From assembly GCF_001592435.1 (NCBI RefSeq), contig NZ_CP014750.1:434001-498000 (forward strand): DNA of 64,000 bases, read 5' to 3'. This DNA is from Thermococcus peptonophilus (GTDB lineage: Archaea > Methanobacteriota_B > Thermococci > Thermococcales > Thermococcaceae). This document shows, piece after piece, positions 25,889 to 34,752 of this stretch; the first letter of the stretch is position 1, and the number at the start of each line of letters is the position of its first letter. Made by a program: the position numbers and the translations under genes. The notes beneath the pieces are model-generated. The model was not told the origin of the DNA. It saw nothing but the letters and a program-made list of their open reading frames with translations, and did no database searches.

Positions 25889-26700
25889 TGATTGCCCACC
25901 TTGTAAACACCGACGTTGGAAGCAGGGGAATAGGAAGGCTGTATCTTGACTACCGCATCAGAAACTTCCATTTTTTAGAGGACGCCGCTGAGACGTTCCT
26001 CAACAGCCTTGAGAGAACTCTTATATTAACTGGCTTCCCGATTCCGCCTTCTATGACTCCCGAAACTGACGGCCCACCTGGGGCCTTGGCAGTCGCAAAA
26101 GCCGTAGAAAAGCTCGGAGGAAGGGTAGAAGTCCTCAGCTATCCGGAGGTAATGGGAGCATTGGGGTCGTTTGGCGTCACTTTTGCAGGGTACGTTGATA
26201 TCTCATCCTACTCGCTGGTCGTCGCCATTGAGACTCCCGGAAGGGCAGTTGACGGCAGGTACTACTCCATGAGTGGCATGGAAATAACAAGAGAGGCCTT
26301 TGACAGGCTGGTAATTGAGGCGAGAGAATACGGAATCCCAACAATAGCGGTTGGTGACGGTGGAAACGAAGCTGGAATGGGCAACGTCAGGGATCTAATT
26401 GAGCTGTACATTCCACTTGGAGAAAAGATAGCCAGTGTAGTTGAGGTTGATCACCTTATAACGGCTGGAGTGTCGAACTGGGGTGCCTACGGGCTGGTGG
26501 CGCAGGCTTCAATCTTAGCCGGCACAAATCTCCTTGCAGACTGGGACGAAGAGAAGGTAGTAAAAGCCCTAACAAGCGCCGGGTTGATAGATGGAGTTAG
26601 AAAGAAACCCAGTGAGAGCGTGGACGGGATCGGCCTTGAAGTCCATAAGGAAGTCGTTGAGCTTTTAAAGGTGCTCGTTAATGATGCCCTAGGTGGTTGA
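25888..26700 (+). CDS. DUF4392 / D-glutamate cyclase-like protein
   Basis: 270 residues. The segment LTGFPIPPSMTPETDGPPGALAVAKAVEKLGG is characteristic of the DUF4392 domain found at the C-terminus of mitochondrial D-glutamate cyclase (which converts D-glutamate to 5-oxo-D-proline). Later blocks include AIETPGRAVDGRYYSMSG and IAVGDGGNEAGMGNVRDL. Cytoplasmic, no membrane segments. The archaeal substrate is unproven. Translationally coupled (TGATG) to the 62-residue gene upstream and abutting the HD gene downstream. Confidence 0.75.
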   Translation: MIAHLVNTDVGSRGIGRLYLDYRIRNFHFLEDAAETFLNSLERTLILTGFPIPPSMTPETDGPPGALAVAKAVEKLGGRVEVLSYPEVMGALGSFGVTFAGYVDISSYSLVVAIETPGRAVDGRYYSMSGMEITREAFDRLVIEAREYGIPTIAVGDGGNEAGMGNVRDLIELYIPLGEKIASVVEVDHLITAGVSNWGAYGLVAQASILAGTNLLADWDEEKVVKALTSAGLIDGVRKKPSESVDGIGLEVHKEVVELLKVLVNDALGG

Positions 26701-27321
26701 ATGAAGCTTGAGGAGTTCATATCTGACCCGAAGTCAAGGGAGCTGATAGAGATTGTCAGGGAGTTCGCCAAAAGCTTCTTCGACAGGGAGGGCACGCATG
26801 GGTTCAGCCACGTTGAGAGGGTCTTCAACCTCTGCATACATATCGGGAAAGAAGAGGGGGCTGATTTAGAAGTCCTCGCCCTGGCGGCGCTTCTCCACGA
26901 CATTGCCCGCCCGCTGGAGGATTCAGGGAAAGTCGAGGACCACGCCCTTGAGGGGGCAAGGATAGCGAGGAGGTACCTGAGAAGCCTCGGTTATCCCGAA
27001 GACAAGGTGGAAGCAGTTGCCCACGCGATAGAGGCCCACCGCTTTTCACGTGGACCTAAACCGGCCACACTTGAGGCAAAGATCCTGAGCGATGCCGATA
27101 AGCTCGACGCAATAGGGGCCGTGGGGATAGCGAGGGTCTTTATGTACTCAGGGGAGCATGGAAGGGACATAGACGCCTCAATAAAGCACTTTGAGGAGAA
27201 GATACTGAAGCTGAAAGACTTGATGTACACAGAAACCGCGAGAAAGATGGCCGAAGGGAGACACCGCTTTACCGAGGAGTTTATTGAGCGACTTAGGCGT
27301 GAGATAGAGGGTGAAATCTGA
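26701..27321 (+). CDS. HD-domain phosphohydrolase
   Basis: 206 residues. Metal-binding HD pattern is complete: HGFSHVERVFNLCIHI near residue 27 (first His), AALLHDIARP near 62 (HD), HAIEAHRF near 106 and ILSDADKLDAIGAVG near 125 (final Asp). Members act on nucleotides or other phosphomonoesters and phosphodiesters, and specificity cannot be told. Last gene of the operon from 24305. A hairpin and T-run follow the stop. Confidence 0.85.
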   Translation: MKLEEFISDPKSRELIEIVREFAKSFFDREGTHGFSHVERVFNLCIHIGKEEGADLEVLALAALLHDIARPLEDSGKVEDHALEGARIARRYLRSLGYPEDKVEAVAHAIEAHRFSRGPKPATLEAKILSDADKLDAIGAVGIARVFMYSGEHGRDIDASIKHFEEKILKLKDLMYTETARKMAEGRHRFTEEFIERLRREIEGEI

Positions 27322-27327
27322 CCTTTT

Positions 27328-27345
27328 GGAGAAGAGCTTTTCTCC
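27328..27345 (+). terminator. Hairpin after HD gene
   Basis: GGAGAA-6-TTCTCC followed by an A/T-rich tract (taataacctttttaaatg). Termination is plausible, and the tract also contains the next gene's TATA-like box. Confidence 0.45.
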
Positions 27346-27415
27346 ATAATAACCTTTTTAAATGCCTTCCTGAATTATGGGGTAGTCTGCTCAGGGTCAT
27401 TCTGGGGGTGAGAAC

Positions 27416-27928
27416 GTGAAGGCGCCGATCTGTGAGGTGTGCTTGAAGACGGATGGTATTCTCTGCCCCGCCGATGAGAAAAAACTCCAGGAGGGTATAA
27501 TCTCCGAGCTTGATGTTAAGGTCGCGAGGCTTCTCTACAAGCTTCTCGGTGACGCTGATATTGAGTTCAAGAAGGCCGTCGAAGCTGGAGACCTCGTTGT
27601 TATCGTCGTTGGAGAAGGAGACGTGCCCGTAGTCATCGGCAAGGGTGGAAAGAACATCAAAGCCCTGATAAGAGAGCTTGGAAAGCGCGTTAGGGTTATC
27701 GAGGGCATGAAAGCGGAAAACCCGAACGAGCTGAAGAAGCTGGCCTCTGACCTGTTCTATCCTGCGGGAGTCTTTGGCGTTAACGTGGTCTATAAGGCCG
27801 GAGGAGAGAGGGACTACAAGATCCTCGTCTTTGGAAGGGATAGGAAAAAGCTCCCTGAGAAGCCAGAAGTTCTTGAGAGCATTCTCAGCCAGATAACCGG
27901 CAAAGACGTTAAGATATCTTTTGTCTGA
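27416..27928 (+). CDS. KH-domain RNA-binding protein (NusA-like)
   Basis: 170 residues. A cysteine cluster at the N-terminus (CEVC, then CPAD) is followed by one KH domain with VVIGKGGKNIKALIRELGKRVRVIE near residue 77, and a C-terminal region that may form a second degenerate KH fold. The archaeal family is often annotated as transcription elongation factor NusA-like, and direct evidence for that role is lacking. GTG 27416 follows GGGGGTGAGAAC. Located 60 bases upstream of aspS with a TATA-like box between them (tttaaaagg), so probably separate transcription. Confidence 0.8.
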   Translation: MKAPICEVCLKTDGILCPADEKKLQEGIISELDVKVARLLYKLLGDADIEFKKAVEAGDLVVIVVGEGDVPVVIGKGGKNIKALIRELGKRVRVIEGMKAENPNELKKLASDLFYPAGVFGVNVVYKAGGERDYKILVFGRDRKKLPEKPEVLESILSQITGKDVKISFV

Positions 27929-27988
27929 TTCTTACATCTTTTACAAATACCTTTAAAAGGTGCCCACGACTCTTTCTGGGGGGTTGCC

Positions 27989-29305
27989 ATGTACAGGACG
28001 CACTACTCAAGCGAAATTACGGAGGAGTTAAACGGCCAGAAGGTTAAAGTCGCTGGCTGGGTCTGGGAAGTCAAAGACCTCGGCGGCATAAAGTTTCTCT
28101 GGATACGGGACAGGGATGGAATCGTCCAGATAACCGCGCCCAAAAAGAAGGTTGATCCGGAGCTCTTCAAGCTCATTCCAAAGCTCAGGAGCGAGGATGT
28201 GGTTGCAGTTGAGGGAGTTGTTAACTTCACTCCAAAGGCCAAGCTGGGTTTCGAGATTCTGCCCGAGAAGATCGTTGTGCTGAACAGGGCCGAAACGCCT
28301 CTTCCGCTCGACCCGACAGGAAAGGTCAAGGCCGAGCTCGACACCAGGCTTGACAACCGCTTCATGGATCTGAGAAGGCCTGAGGTCATGGCCATATTCA
28401 AGATACGCTCAAGCGTCTTCAAAGCGGTGAGGGACTTCTTCCACGAGAACGGTTTCATTGAGATTCACACTCCAAAGATAATCGCTACCGCCACAGAGGG
28501 TGGGACGGAGCTCTTTCCGATGAAGTACTTCGAGGAGGATGCCTTCCTCGCTCAGAGTCCCCAGCTCTACAAGCAGATTATGATGGCGAGCGGTCTCGAC
28601 AGGGTCTACGAGATAGCACCAATATTCAGGGCCGAGGAGCACAACACCACGCGCCACTTGAACGAGGCATGGAGCATTGACAGCGAGATGGCCTTTATAG
28701 AGAACGAAGAAGAAGTTATGGAGCTCCTCGAGAGGCTTGTTGCCCACGCGATCAACTACGTCCGCGAGCACAACGCGAAGGAGCTTGAGATACTCAACTT
28801 TGAACTTGAGGAACCCAAACTTCCGTTCCCGCGCGTGAGCTACGATAAGGCCCTCGAAATCCTCGCAGACCTTGGAAAGGAGATCCCATGGGGAGAGGAC
28901 ATAGACACAGAGGGGGAGAGGCTTCTCGGAAAGTACATGATGGAGAACGAGAACGCTCCACTCTACTTCCTCTACCAGTACCCAAGCGAAGCAAAGCCAT
29001 TCTATATAACGAAGTATGATAATAAGCCTGAGATATGCAGGGCCTTCGACCTTGAGTACAGAGGAGTTGAGATAAGCTCTGGCGGCCAGAGGGAGCACAG
29101 GCATGACATCCTTGTTGAGCAGATCAAGGAGAAGGGCCTCAACCCAGAAAGCTTTGAATTCTACCTTAAGGCCTTCCGCTACGGCATGCCACCCCACGGT
29201 GGCTTTGGACTCGGCGCTGAGAGGCTGATAAAACAGATGCTCGACCTCCCGAACATCAGGGAAGTCATCCTGTTCCCAAGGGACAGAAGGAGACTGACAC
29301 CGTAA
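27989..29305 (+). CDS. aspS: Aspartyl-tRNA synthetase, discriminating type
   Basis: Class IIb synthetase, 438 residues. Residues 1-105 are the OB-fold anticodon-binding domain, and the catalytic domain includes FIEIHTPKIIATATEGG, the motif 2 region FRAEEHNTTRHL and motif 3 GFGLGAERL near residue 410. Trp26 and Lys85 are present. In T. kodakarensis AspRS these two residues restrict charging to tRNA-Asp, so this enzyme is predicted not to mischarge tRNA-Asn. ATG 27989 follows GGGGGGTTGCC. A TATA-like box lies at 27948-27960. Confidence 0.96.
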   Translation: MYRTHYSSEITEELNGQKVKVAGWVWEVKDLGGIKFLWIRDRDGIVQITAPKKKVDPELFKLIPKLRSEDVVAVEGVVNFTPKAKLGFEILPEKIVVLNRAETPLPLDPTGKVKAELDTRLDNRFMDLRRPEVMAIFKIRSSVFKAVRDFFHENGFIEIHTPKIIATATEGGTELFPMKYFEEDAFLAQSPQLYKQIMMASGLDRVYEIAPIFRAEEHNTTRHLNEAWSIDSEMAFIENEEEVMELLERLVAHAINYVREHNAKELEILNFELEEPKLPFPRVSYDKALEILADLGKEIPWGEDIDTEGERLLGKYMMENENAPLYFLYQYPSEAKPFYITKYDNKPEICRAFDLEYRGVEISSGGQREHRHDILVEQIKEKGLNPESFEFYLKAFRYGMPPHGGFGLGAERLIKQMLDLPNIREVILFPRDRRRLTP

Positions 29306-29369
29306 GGTCTTTATACTTTCTTCATATTTAATTTGATAGCCAACGACACAAACTGGCGGAGGTTGGAAA

Positions 29370-31445
29370 ATGAGGAAACTCCTGGCTTTAATTTTGGGGA
29401 TTGTTTTAATGGTTTCAAGTGGAGTTATATCTAATAAGGGTCTTGTCCGCGCTGAGGGAACTAATTATGCAACCATTGGACCGTCCATTCAGCTTTCCCT
29501 TGGAGATTCCGTGGTTCTTGGGGATTACACTATCAAGTTTTCGGACATAAGCATTGATTACAGTCAGGTTTCTCTGACTGTTCAGGGGCCAACTGGGGCA
29601 CCCTCAACTATAATCGTCCCCGAAGGCTCAAACGGCTACTACCCGGACAGCAAGAACCCCAAGTTAGTGTTTGGAGCGGCAGTGTGGAGCAAGGACAAAA
29701 AACCTCTCCTGTACCTTGATATAAAGTCCCCCCTCAAAAAGGTGAACAGCGATCCGCTAATACTCTCATCGGGCAGGAGTTATACCCTCCCAGTGGGCAC
29801 TATAAAAGTCTACAAGGTAACGTCCACGGAAGTAACCTTTATAGTGTACCTTCCAGACAACCCCTCAAAGAGCATCACCCTCAAAAAGGGTGAAAGCGGA
29901 GGAGTTGCCTACTCATTCCCAAATACTGATCTCAAGTACTACGACTTCGTTTATGTGAATCTCCTCGACATTACCGGAAGCTCGGCAAAATTCGACGTAT
30001 ACATGCCCGAAGTCACGGCCACGAAGATCTCCGTGAACCGCGCAGAAGGATCAAGCTCAGGTTCCGAAACATCATCCACAACAACGCTCATATCCCTGTA
30101 CGATGGCCTTCTCTACACGAACGAAAAGCTGACTATCATCCAGAACAAGACCAAGTACGAGCTCCAGCTCGTTTCGGCCGTTTCAACAAAAGCCAGCATC
30201 AAAGTCTACAAAGACGGCAAAGTGCTGGACACCTATATAATTGGTATAGGTGCCATTAAAGACATTCCTGGAACTCCCCTAAAAGTTCTGATATCAAAAT
30301 CCGAACCGCAGTACGGAAGGGTGTCTCTAACAGTTTACGGCCCGGAGGACGCAAAGGCGACGCCGATTCTCAGGCCAGCGAACATAGCGGCCTCTATAGA
30401 CACAGTCCCAAAGAGGGTCATGGTTGGACAGGACATGGTCATAATAGTGACTGTAGAAAACAAAGGCAAAGGCGACGCCTACGATGTTAACGTTGCAGCT
30501 CCTGTTCCGAACGGCTTCAAACTCGTCAGCTCCGTCAAGAGCTGGACGTTTAAGAGCTTCCCGGCTTTCACAAAGATGCCCGCGCTGATATATGTCCTCC
30601 AGCCCACTAAGGTCGGGAAGTTCGATATTGGAAGGGTCATGGTGACCTATTACGACGATCAGAGCCTCGAAACTGGTAAGCAGAAGGTCATTTACTCCCA
30701 GCCGCTCAGCGGCATCATCGTGTACGGACTGCCCGAGATAGAGGTCTCCGCGGTTGCGTCAAACGGTACTCACGAGGGCAACTACGTGCACACAGAGGCA
30801 GGTAAACAGGTTCTTCTTAGGTTCAACGTGAGCGCCTCTGAGGGAGACCCCAACTATGAGTTCATAAAGAACGCGACACTACAGTTGATATTCCCCGAGG
30901 GCATCAGCGGGGAGGCAGTTATTCCAATCGGCGACCTGAAGGCGGGTTCATCAAGGGTCATTCAAACTTCAGTTAATGTGGCCGACGAAGGAACCTTCCC
31001 CATTGGGGCAGAACTCGTCTATCAGGATCCCGTTGGCAATGTTCACAGCCTTCCGCTTGGAAACCTCGTCACAATAAACAGCGTACCCCCAGTCGTTATA
31101 ACGAAGGAGGTCAAGGTCTGGCCCGAGCCAGATGAGCTACCAGAGTATATAAACAAGACACTCGCCAGTATGGACAATGCGACTCCCCTCGCAGAGAGGC
31201 TCTTTGAAATCTCCAAGTTCTACCTGCCGCCAGAAAATAAGAGCAACCCCTGGAAACCCGCGGCAGTGATATTCCTGCTCGTTGCGCTCGTGGCAGGCGC
31301 TCTCGCATTCAACTACTGGAACGAGGTCAACAGGCTCAGGGAGAAGCTAATGAGAAAGAAGCAGAGACGCCCAGGGGGACTTCCAAAGAAAGAGGAGGAG
31401 ACCGAGGAGATCACTCCAAAATTGGAGGAGATCAAAAAGCTCTGA
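29370..31445 (+). CDS. Large surface protein with signal peptide and C-terminal membrane anchor
   Basis: 691 residues. A signal peptide (MRKLLALILGIVLMVSSG, cleavage near residue 25-29) is followed by three related beta-rich units of about 90-100 residues (SLGDSVVLGDYTIKF, SSGRSYTLPVGTIKV, KLTIIQNKTKYELQL). A Ser/Thr-rich linker follows near residue 230, then DUF11/NEW3-like domains from about 340 (VGQDMVIIVTVENKGKGDAYDV). Residues about 628-648 form a membrane helix, with a basic KKQRR cytoplasmic tail. Similar to COG1361-type archaeal S-layer-associated proteins. Monocistronic. Confidence 0.8.
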   Translation: MRKLLALILGIVLMVSSGVISNKGLVRAEGTNYATIGPSIQLSLGDSVVLGDYTIKFSDISIDYSQVSLTVQGPTGAPSTIIVPEGSNGYYPDSKNPKLVFGAAVWSKDKKPLLYLDIKSPLKKVNSDPLILSSGRSYTLPVGTIKVYKVTSTEVTFIVYLPDNPSKSITLKKGESGGVAYSFPNTDLKYYDFVYVNLLDITGSSAKFDVYMPEVTATKISVNRAEGSSSGSETSSTTTLISLYDGLLYTNEKLTIIQNKTKYELQLVSAVSTKASIKVYKDGKVLDTYIIGIGAIKDIPGTPLKVLISKSEPQYGRVSLTVYGPEDAKATPILRPANIAASIDTVPKRVMVGQDMVIIVTVENKGKGDAYDVNVAAPVPNGFKLVSSVKSWTFKSFPAFTKMPALIYVLQPTKVGKFDIGRVMVTYYDDQSLETGKQKVIYSQPLSGIIVYGLPEIEVSAVASNGTHEGNYVHTEAGKQVLLRFNVSASEGDPNYEFIKNATLQLIFPEGISGEAVIPIGDLKAGSSRVIQTSVNVADEGTFPIGAELVYQDPVGNVHSLPLGNLVTINSVPPVVITKEVKVWPEPDELPEYINKTLASMDNATPLAERLFEISKFYLPPENKSNPWKPAAVIFLLVALVAGALAFNYWNEVNRLREKLMRKKQRRPGGLPKKEEETEEITPKLEEIKKL

Positions 31446-31561
31446 GCTCTCCCATTGTTTTCTTTTCTTAATAATCTTGGGGTTTATTCTTCTGTTAGGC
31501 CTTTAGCTCCCCATATAGAAGCCCTAAAATTAAAGGCCAAAAACAAAAAGAAGCTGAAAGG

Positions 31562-32716
31562 TCACTCGCTTAAAAACTCAAAGGCTAGGACAACTTCCAT
31601 CGCTGTTCCAATGTAGAGGACGTCCTCATCAACATCGAACTTTGGATGGTGGTGGGGATATATTATTCCCTTCTCTTCGTTCCGGATTCCGAGAGCAAGG
31701 AACGCCCCAGGAACCTTCTGTAGATAGAATGCAAAGTCCTCCGCACCCATTGTGGGTTTAACTTCTCCATACTTCAGGCCATACTTCTCGGCGACTTTTC
31801 TAGCGAAATCCGTCATTTCTTTGGCGTTTATGGTTGGTGGCGTCAGTTCCTCTATGCTGAGCTCATACTTTGCCCTGTGAGCTCTGGTTATGCCTTCAAG
31901 GATTTCTTTCATTCTTAGCTGGATTAGTTCACCAACTTCGGGCCTGAAAAAGCGGAAGGTTCCCTTAAACTCGACTTCCTCGGGAATGACGTTAAAGGCC
32001 GTCCCGCCGTGGATTGAGGTAACGCTGACAACACCGGTCTCAATAGGTTCTATATTCCTGCTGACTATCGTCTGAAGGGCAAGGACAGTCTCCGCAGCAA
32101 TTGGGATTGGGTCGACCGTCTCGTGTGGAGAAGCTCCGTGACCTCCCTTACCAATAATCTTTCCGTTGAATATGCCAGCTCCCGCAAGGAAAGGCCCGTC
32201 CCTGATGCCAATAATACCGCTGGGGAGATCCATCCAGACATGGAAGCCGAAGATGGCATTCACTCCCTCTAAGGCGCCGCCTTCAATCATTTTGACCGCG
32301 CCGTTTCCACCTTCCTCCGCCGGTTGGAAGATTAGTCTGACCCTTCCATTCAGCTCATCTCTGTGTTCAGCTATTATCTTCGCTGCCCCGAGTAACATAG
32401 CGGTGTGGGCGTCGTGGCCGCAGGCGTGCATCTTGCCGGGAACTCTTGACTTGTAAGGAACGTCGTTCTCCTCCTGAATGGGCAGGGCGTCCATATCTGC
32501 CCTGAGGGCTATTGTCTTTTCGCCCTCGCCAATGTCCGCGATTATTCCGGTTCCAACATGCTTTATTGAGTATCCCCACTCACGCAGGTGCTCCTCTACT
32601 ATCTTGGATGTCCTTTCTTCCTCATAGCCCAGCTCTGGGTGCATGTGGAAGTCCCTGCGCCAGGATATTATCAGGTCTCCAATCTTCTTGGCCTCAGAAA
32701 TGGGATCGAAGTTCAT
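31562..32716 (-). CDS. M20-family amidohydrolase / carboxypeptidase
   Basis: 384 residues, the metal-dependent aminoacylase/carboxypeptidase type (hippurate hydrolase-like). HACGHDAHTAMLLG near residue 97 gives the metal ligands and EEGGNGAVKMIEGG near 133 gives the catalytic glutamates. GKGGHGASPHETVDPI lies in the dimerisation domain and TMGAEDFAFYLQKVPG near 325 is the family C-terminal block. Probably removes amino acids from acylated or peptide substrates used as fermentation feedstock. ATG 32716 follows GGTGAGACC. Confidence 0.92.
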   Translation of the reverse strand: MNFDPISEAKKIGDLIISWRRDFHMHPELGYEEERTSKIVEEHLREWGYSIKHVGTGIIADIGEGEKTIALRADMDALPIQEENDVPYKSRVPGKMHACGHDAHTAMLLGAAKIIAEHRDELNGRVRLIFQPAEEGGNGAVKMIEGGALEGVNAIFGFHVWMDLPSGIIGIRDGPFLAGAGIFNGKIIGKGGHGASPHETVDPIPIAAETVLALQTIVSRNIEPIETGVVSVTSIHGGTAFNVIPEEVEFKGTFRFFRPEVGELIQLRMKEILEGITRAHRAKYELSIEELTPPTINAKEMTDFARKVAEKYGLKYGEVKPTMGAEDFAFYLQKVPGAFLALGIRNEEKGIIYPHHHPKFDVDEDVLYIGTAMEVVLAFEFLSE

Positions 32717-32786
32717 GGTCTCACCGGATGATGTTGGGATGAGAAAAATATTAGCTTTTCGATTTGCATCTTAAGGAAACCGCAAA

Positions 32787-32796
32787 ATTTATAAAC
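32787..32796 (+). promoter_or_regulatory. TATA box for the tRNA-Ala/tRNA-Val pair
   Basis: atttataaac, about 35-45 bases before the first base of tRNA-Ala and within an A-rich stretch. Confidence 0.65.
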
Positions 32797-32830
32797 CCAC
32801 CCAGATAGGTGATTACGGCGTCGTTGGAGT

Positions 32831-32908
<78 letters not shown>

Positions 32909-32918
32909 TCCTTGGGTT

Positions 32919-32996
32919 GGGCCCGTGGTCTAGACTGGTTATGACGCCACCCTGACAAGGTGGAGGTCCGGGGTTCGAATCCCCGCGGGCCCACCA
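32919..32996 (+). tRNA. tRNA-Val (GAC)
   Basis: 78 bases with encoded CCA, 10 bases after tRNA-Ala and probably on the same transcript. The acceptor stem GGGCCCG pairs with CGGGCCC, the anticodon loop CTGACAA gives GAC at 32954-32956, and the T arm GGGGTTCGAATCCCC is standard. A strong hairpin starts 2 bases after the CCA end. Confidence 0.96.
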
Positions 32997-32998
32997 CA

Positions 32999-33590
32999 GA
33001 AACTTTTCTGGCGAAAAGTTTCATCAAAGATGGAATGTCTTTTTTTGAACTGTCAACTTTTCAGTGATTCTCTCATCCCAATTAGCAGTTTTCGATGGGT
33101 TTGCTCACAATATAACGCTCTTCGAGCGTTAAAAAGAAGAAAACCCGCATTTATCCGCCCATCTCTTAAGAGAATCAAACCGAATCAAGCCAATTCTCAA
33201 AGACATTCAATCTTTTGGTGAAGCTTTTGGAAAAAGCTTCAGCGCTGGCGGAAGAAAAGTATGCGTTTTTAATGAGCTGACTTTCAAGCGGGTTTGCCTG
33301 CCAGACAGCCAAATCTTATGGGATTTCTCCATAGTATAGCGCTCAAAGAGCGCTAAAAAGAAAGTTGAAATCAAAAACAGCACGGGGATTTTTGAAGTTA
33401 AATCCGGGTGAGCTTGCTTCATAGGGAAACATACACTCTCCTACAAGCAAGTTCAAAAAGAAAGGCGTGCTTTTGGTCAAAGATTTTTTTCAAAGCTTGC
33501 TGGAAAAATTTGATCGAAGATTGTAGCTCCTATCAAAAGCCAGCGTCAAAGGAAAGAAAACCACTTCTCAAGAATCTTCTTAGCAGGCTC
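32999..33590. repeat. Degenerate tandem hairpin repeat region downstream of tRNA-Val
   Basis: About 600 bases without a convincing gene. Two parallel units about 220 bases apart are visible. Each has an A/T-rich hairpin (GAAACTTTTC-4-GAAAAGTTTC at 32999-33022; GAAGCTTTT-3-AAAAGCTTC at 33220-33240) followed about 110 bases later by a 47-base block with a GC hairpin (AACGCTC-ttc-GAGCGTT at 33114-33130; AGCGCTC-aaa-GAGCGCT at 33338-33354). The blocks at 33095-33141 and 33318-33364 align at roughly 70 percent and share TATA before and TAAAAAGAA after the hairpin. A weaker third unit may start near 33480. Origin unknown. Confidence 0.6.
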
Positions 33591-33638
33591 TCACTCAAAA
33601 ATAAGCCCTTGTAACGTGAAAAATCCCGAACAACTTCC

Positions 33639-34664
33639 TTACCCAACAATAGCGTTCCTCAGTTCAAACTCCTCAACCAGCTCAAAGGCTCGCCTTTTCT
33701 CTTCTCTATTCAGCCTCCGGTTTATCTTGGGATACTCCTTAGCTTTATACTCCGGTCTGTACTGGAACATCACTTTACTCTCGTGTCTTTCCCGATGTTC
33801 CCGCCTATCCACTCCAGAACGGCTCGGTGCAACATTCGAGATGACCCGGCATCACGAGGTGGCGTATAAGGAAGTCAGCGCGGTAGTGGCCCTTTGCCAG
33901 CAGGAAGTTTCGCGTAACAACCTCCCGGTGGCAGAGAACTTTCGAGTACTTCAGGGCGCACTCGTCACTACCCCACCTGAAGCCCCCGAGATAAATGCCA
34001 ACAACGCCATCGAGGAGCTCCATCGAGAGCTCGCTCATGTATATGTTGGAGTTCTACACGATTGGGATTGGGACTTCAACGTACTTCAAACTCTGACGGA
34101 TGAAGGGCAGGTTTGGGGTCGGCTCACCACCAACAAAATTCACGTTCTTAGCGCCGTGAGGGCACACCAAGCTTATCCCCGCGGCCATTTCCTTCGGGCT
34201 GAGCCGAACTCCAACCCGGAACTGGCTTATGTCCCAGTTCTGGCAGAAGACGCACCTGAAGTTGCAGCCGGAAAAAAGTGGTATAAGAGAGTACAAGCTC
34301 CGGTTCCTCCCCCAAGTGCAGGAAGTTGCTCGTCACGAGGCTCTCTCTAACCCTGCAGTAGCCGGGGCTCTCAAAGCGGTTCACCCTGCACTTAAACTCG
34401 CACAGCTCACACGCCTCAAGCGTCCTCTTGGCTATCTCTGCCTTCAGGCCGAGGGGGTTCTTTTCAGGTTTCTCCGTGAAGTCGTTCTCCCTAAGCCTAT
34501 CCAGTCCTTCATTATGGAGTTCCAACAGTTCTTCGAGAGTTTCCCTCCCACTGAACTCCACCTCAACACGCTTTGCGTGAAAGAAGTTTGGCTCCTCCCT
34601 TCCTTCAAGAACCGAGAAGTAGTAGGTGCATTGCCCTCTTCGCTTTTTCAAACTCCTCCCTCAT
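33639..34664 (-). pseudogene. Radical-SAM (PflX/PflA-like) protein, multiply frameshifted
   Basis: Reading leftwards from ATG 34664, about 341 codons of a PflX-type radical-SAM protein can be reassembled from fragments: MREEFEKAKRAMH, then YYFSVLEGREEPNFFHAKR, then the cluster site FSGCNFRCVFCQNWDIS (CX3CX2C) and GGEPTPNLPF, then MELLDGVV and HLVMPGHLECC, ending FELRNAIVG with TAA at 33639-33641. Lesions: a 1-base shift near 34630, a shift in a T6 run near 34274, TAG in place of an expected Trp codon near 34055, a missing base near 33817 and another near 33775. The gene is clearly dead. Confidence 0.88.
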
Positions 34665-34752
34665 CACTCGGATGTTTGCGTTAGTCCTTAAAAACCTGGC
34701 CGACCCGAAATCCCTTTAATTGCCCGTTTCACAGAGGTGCTTGGTGGTAAAT

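Noticed and set aside
33207-33422. 71-codon minus-strand frame in the hairpin region
   Set aside because: It covers the repeated hairpin block, and the equivalent position in the other copy is interrupted. It has no ribosome-binding site.
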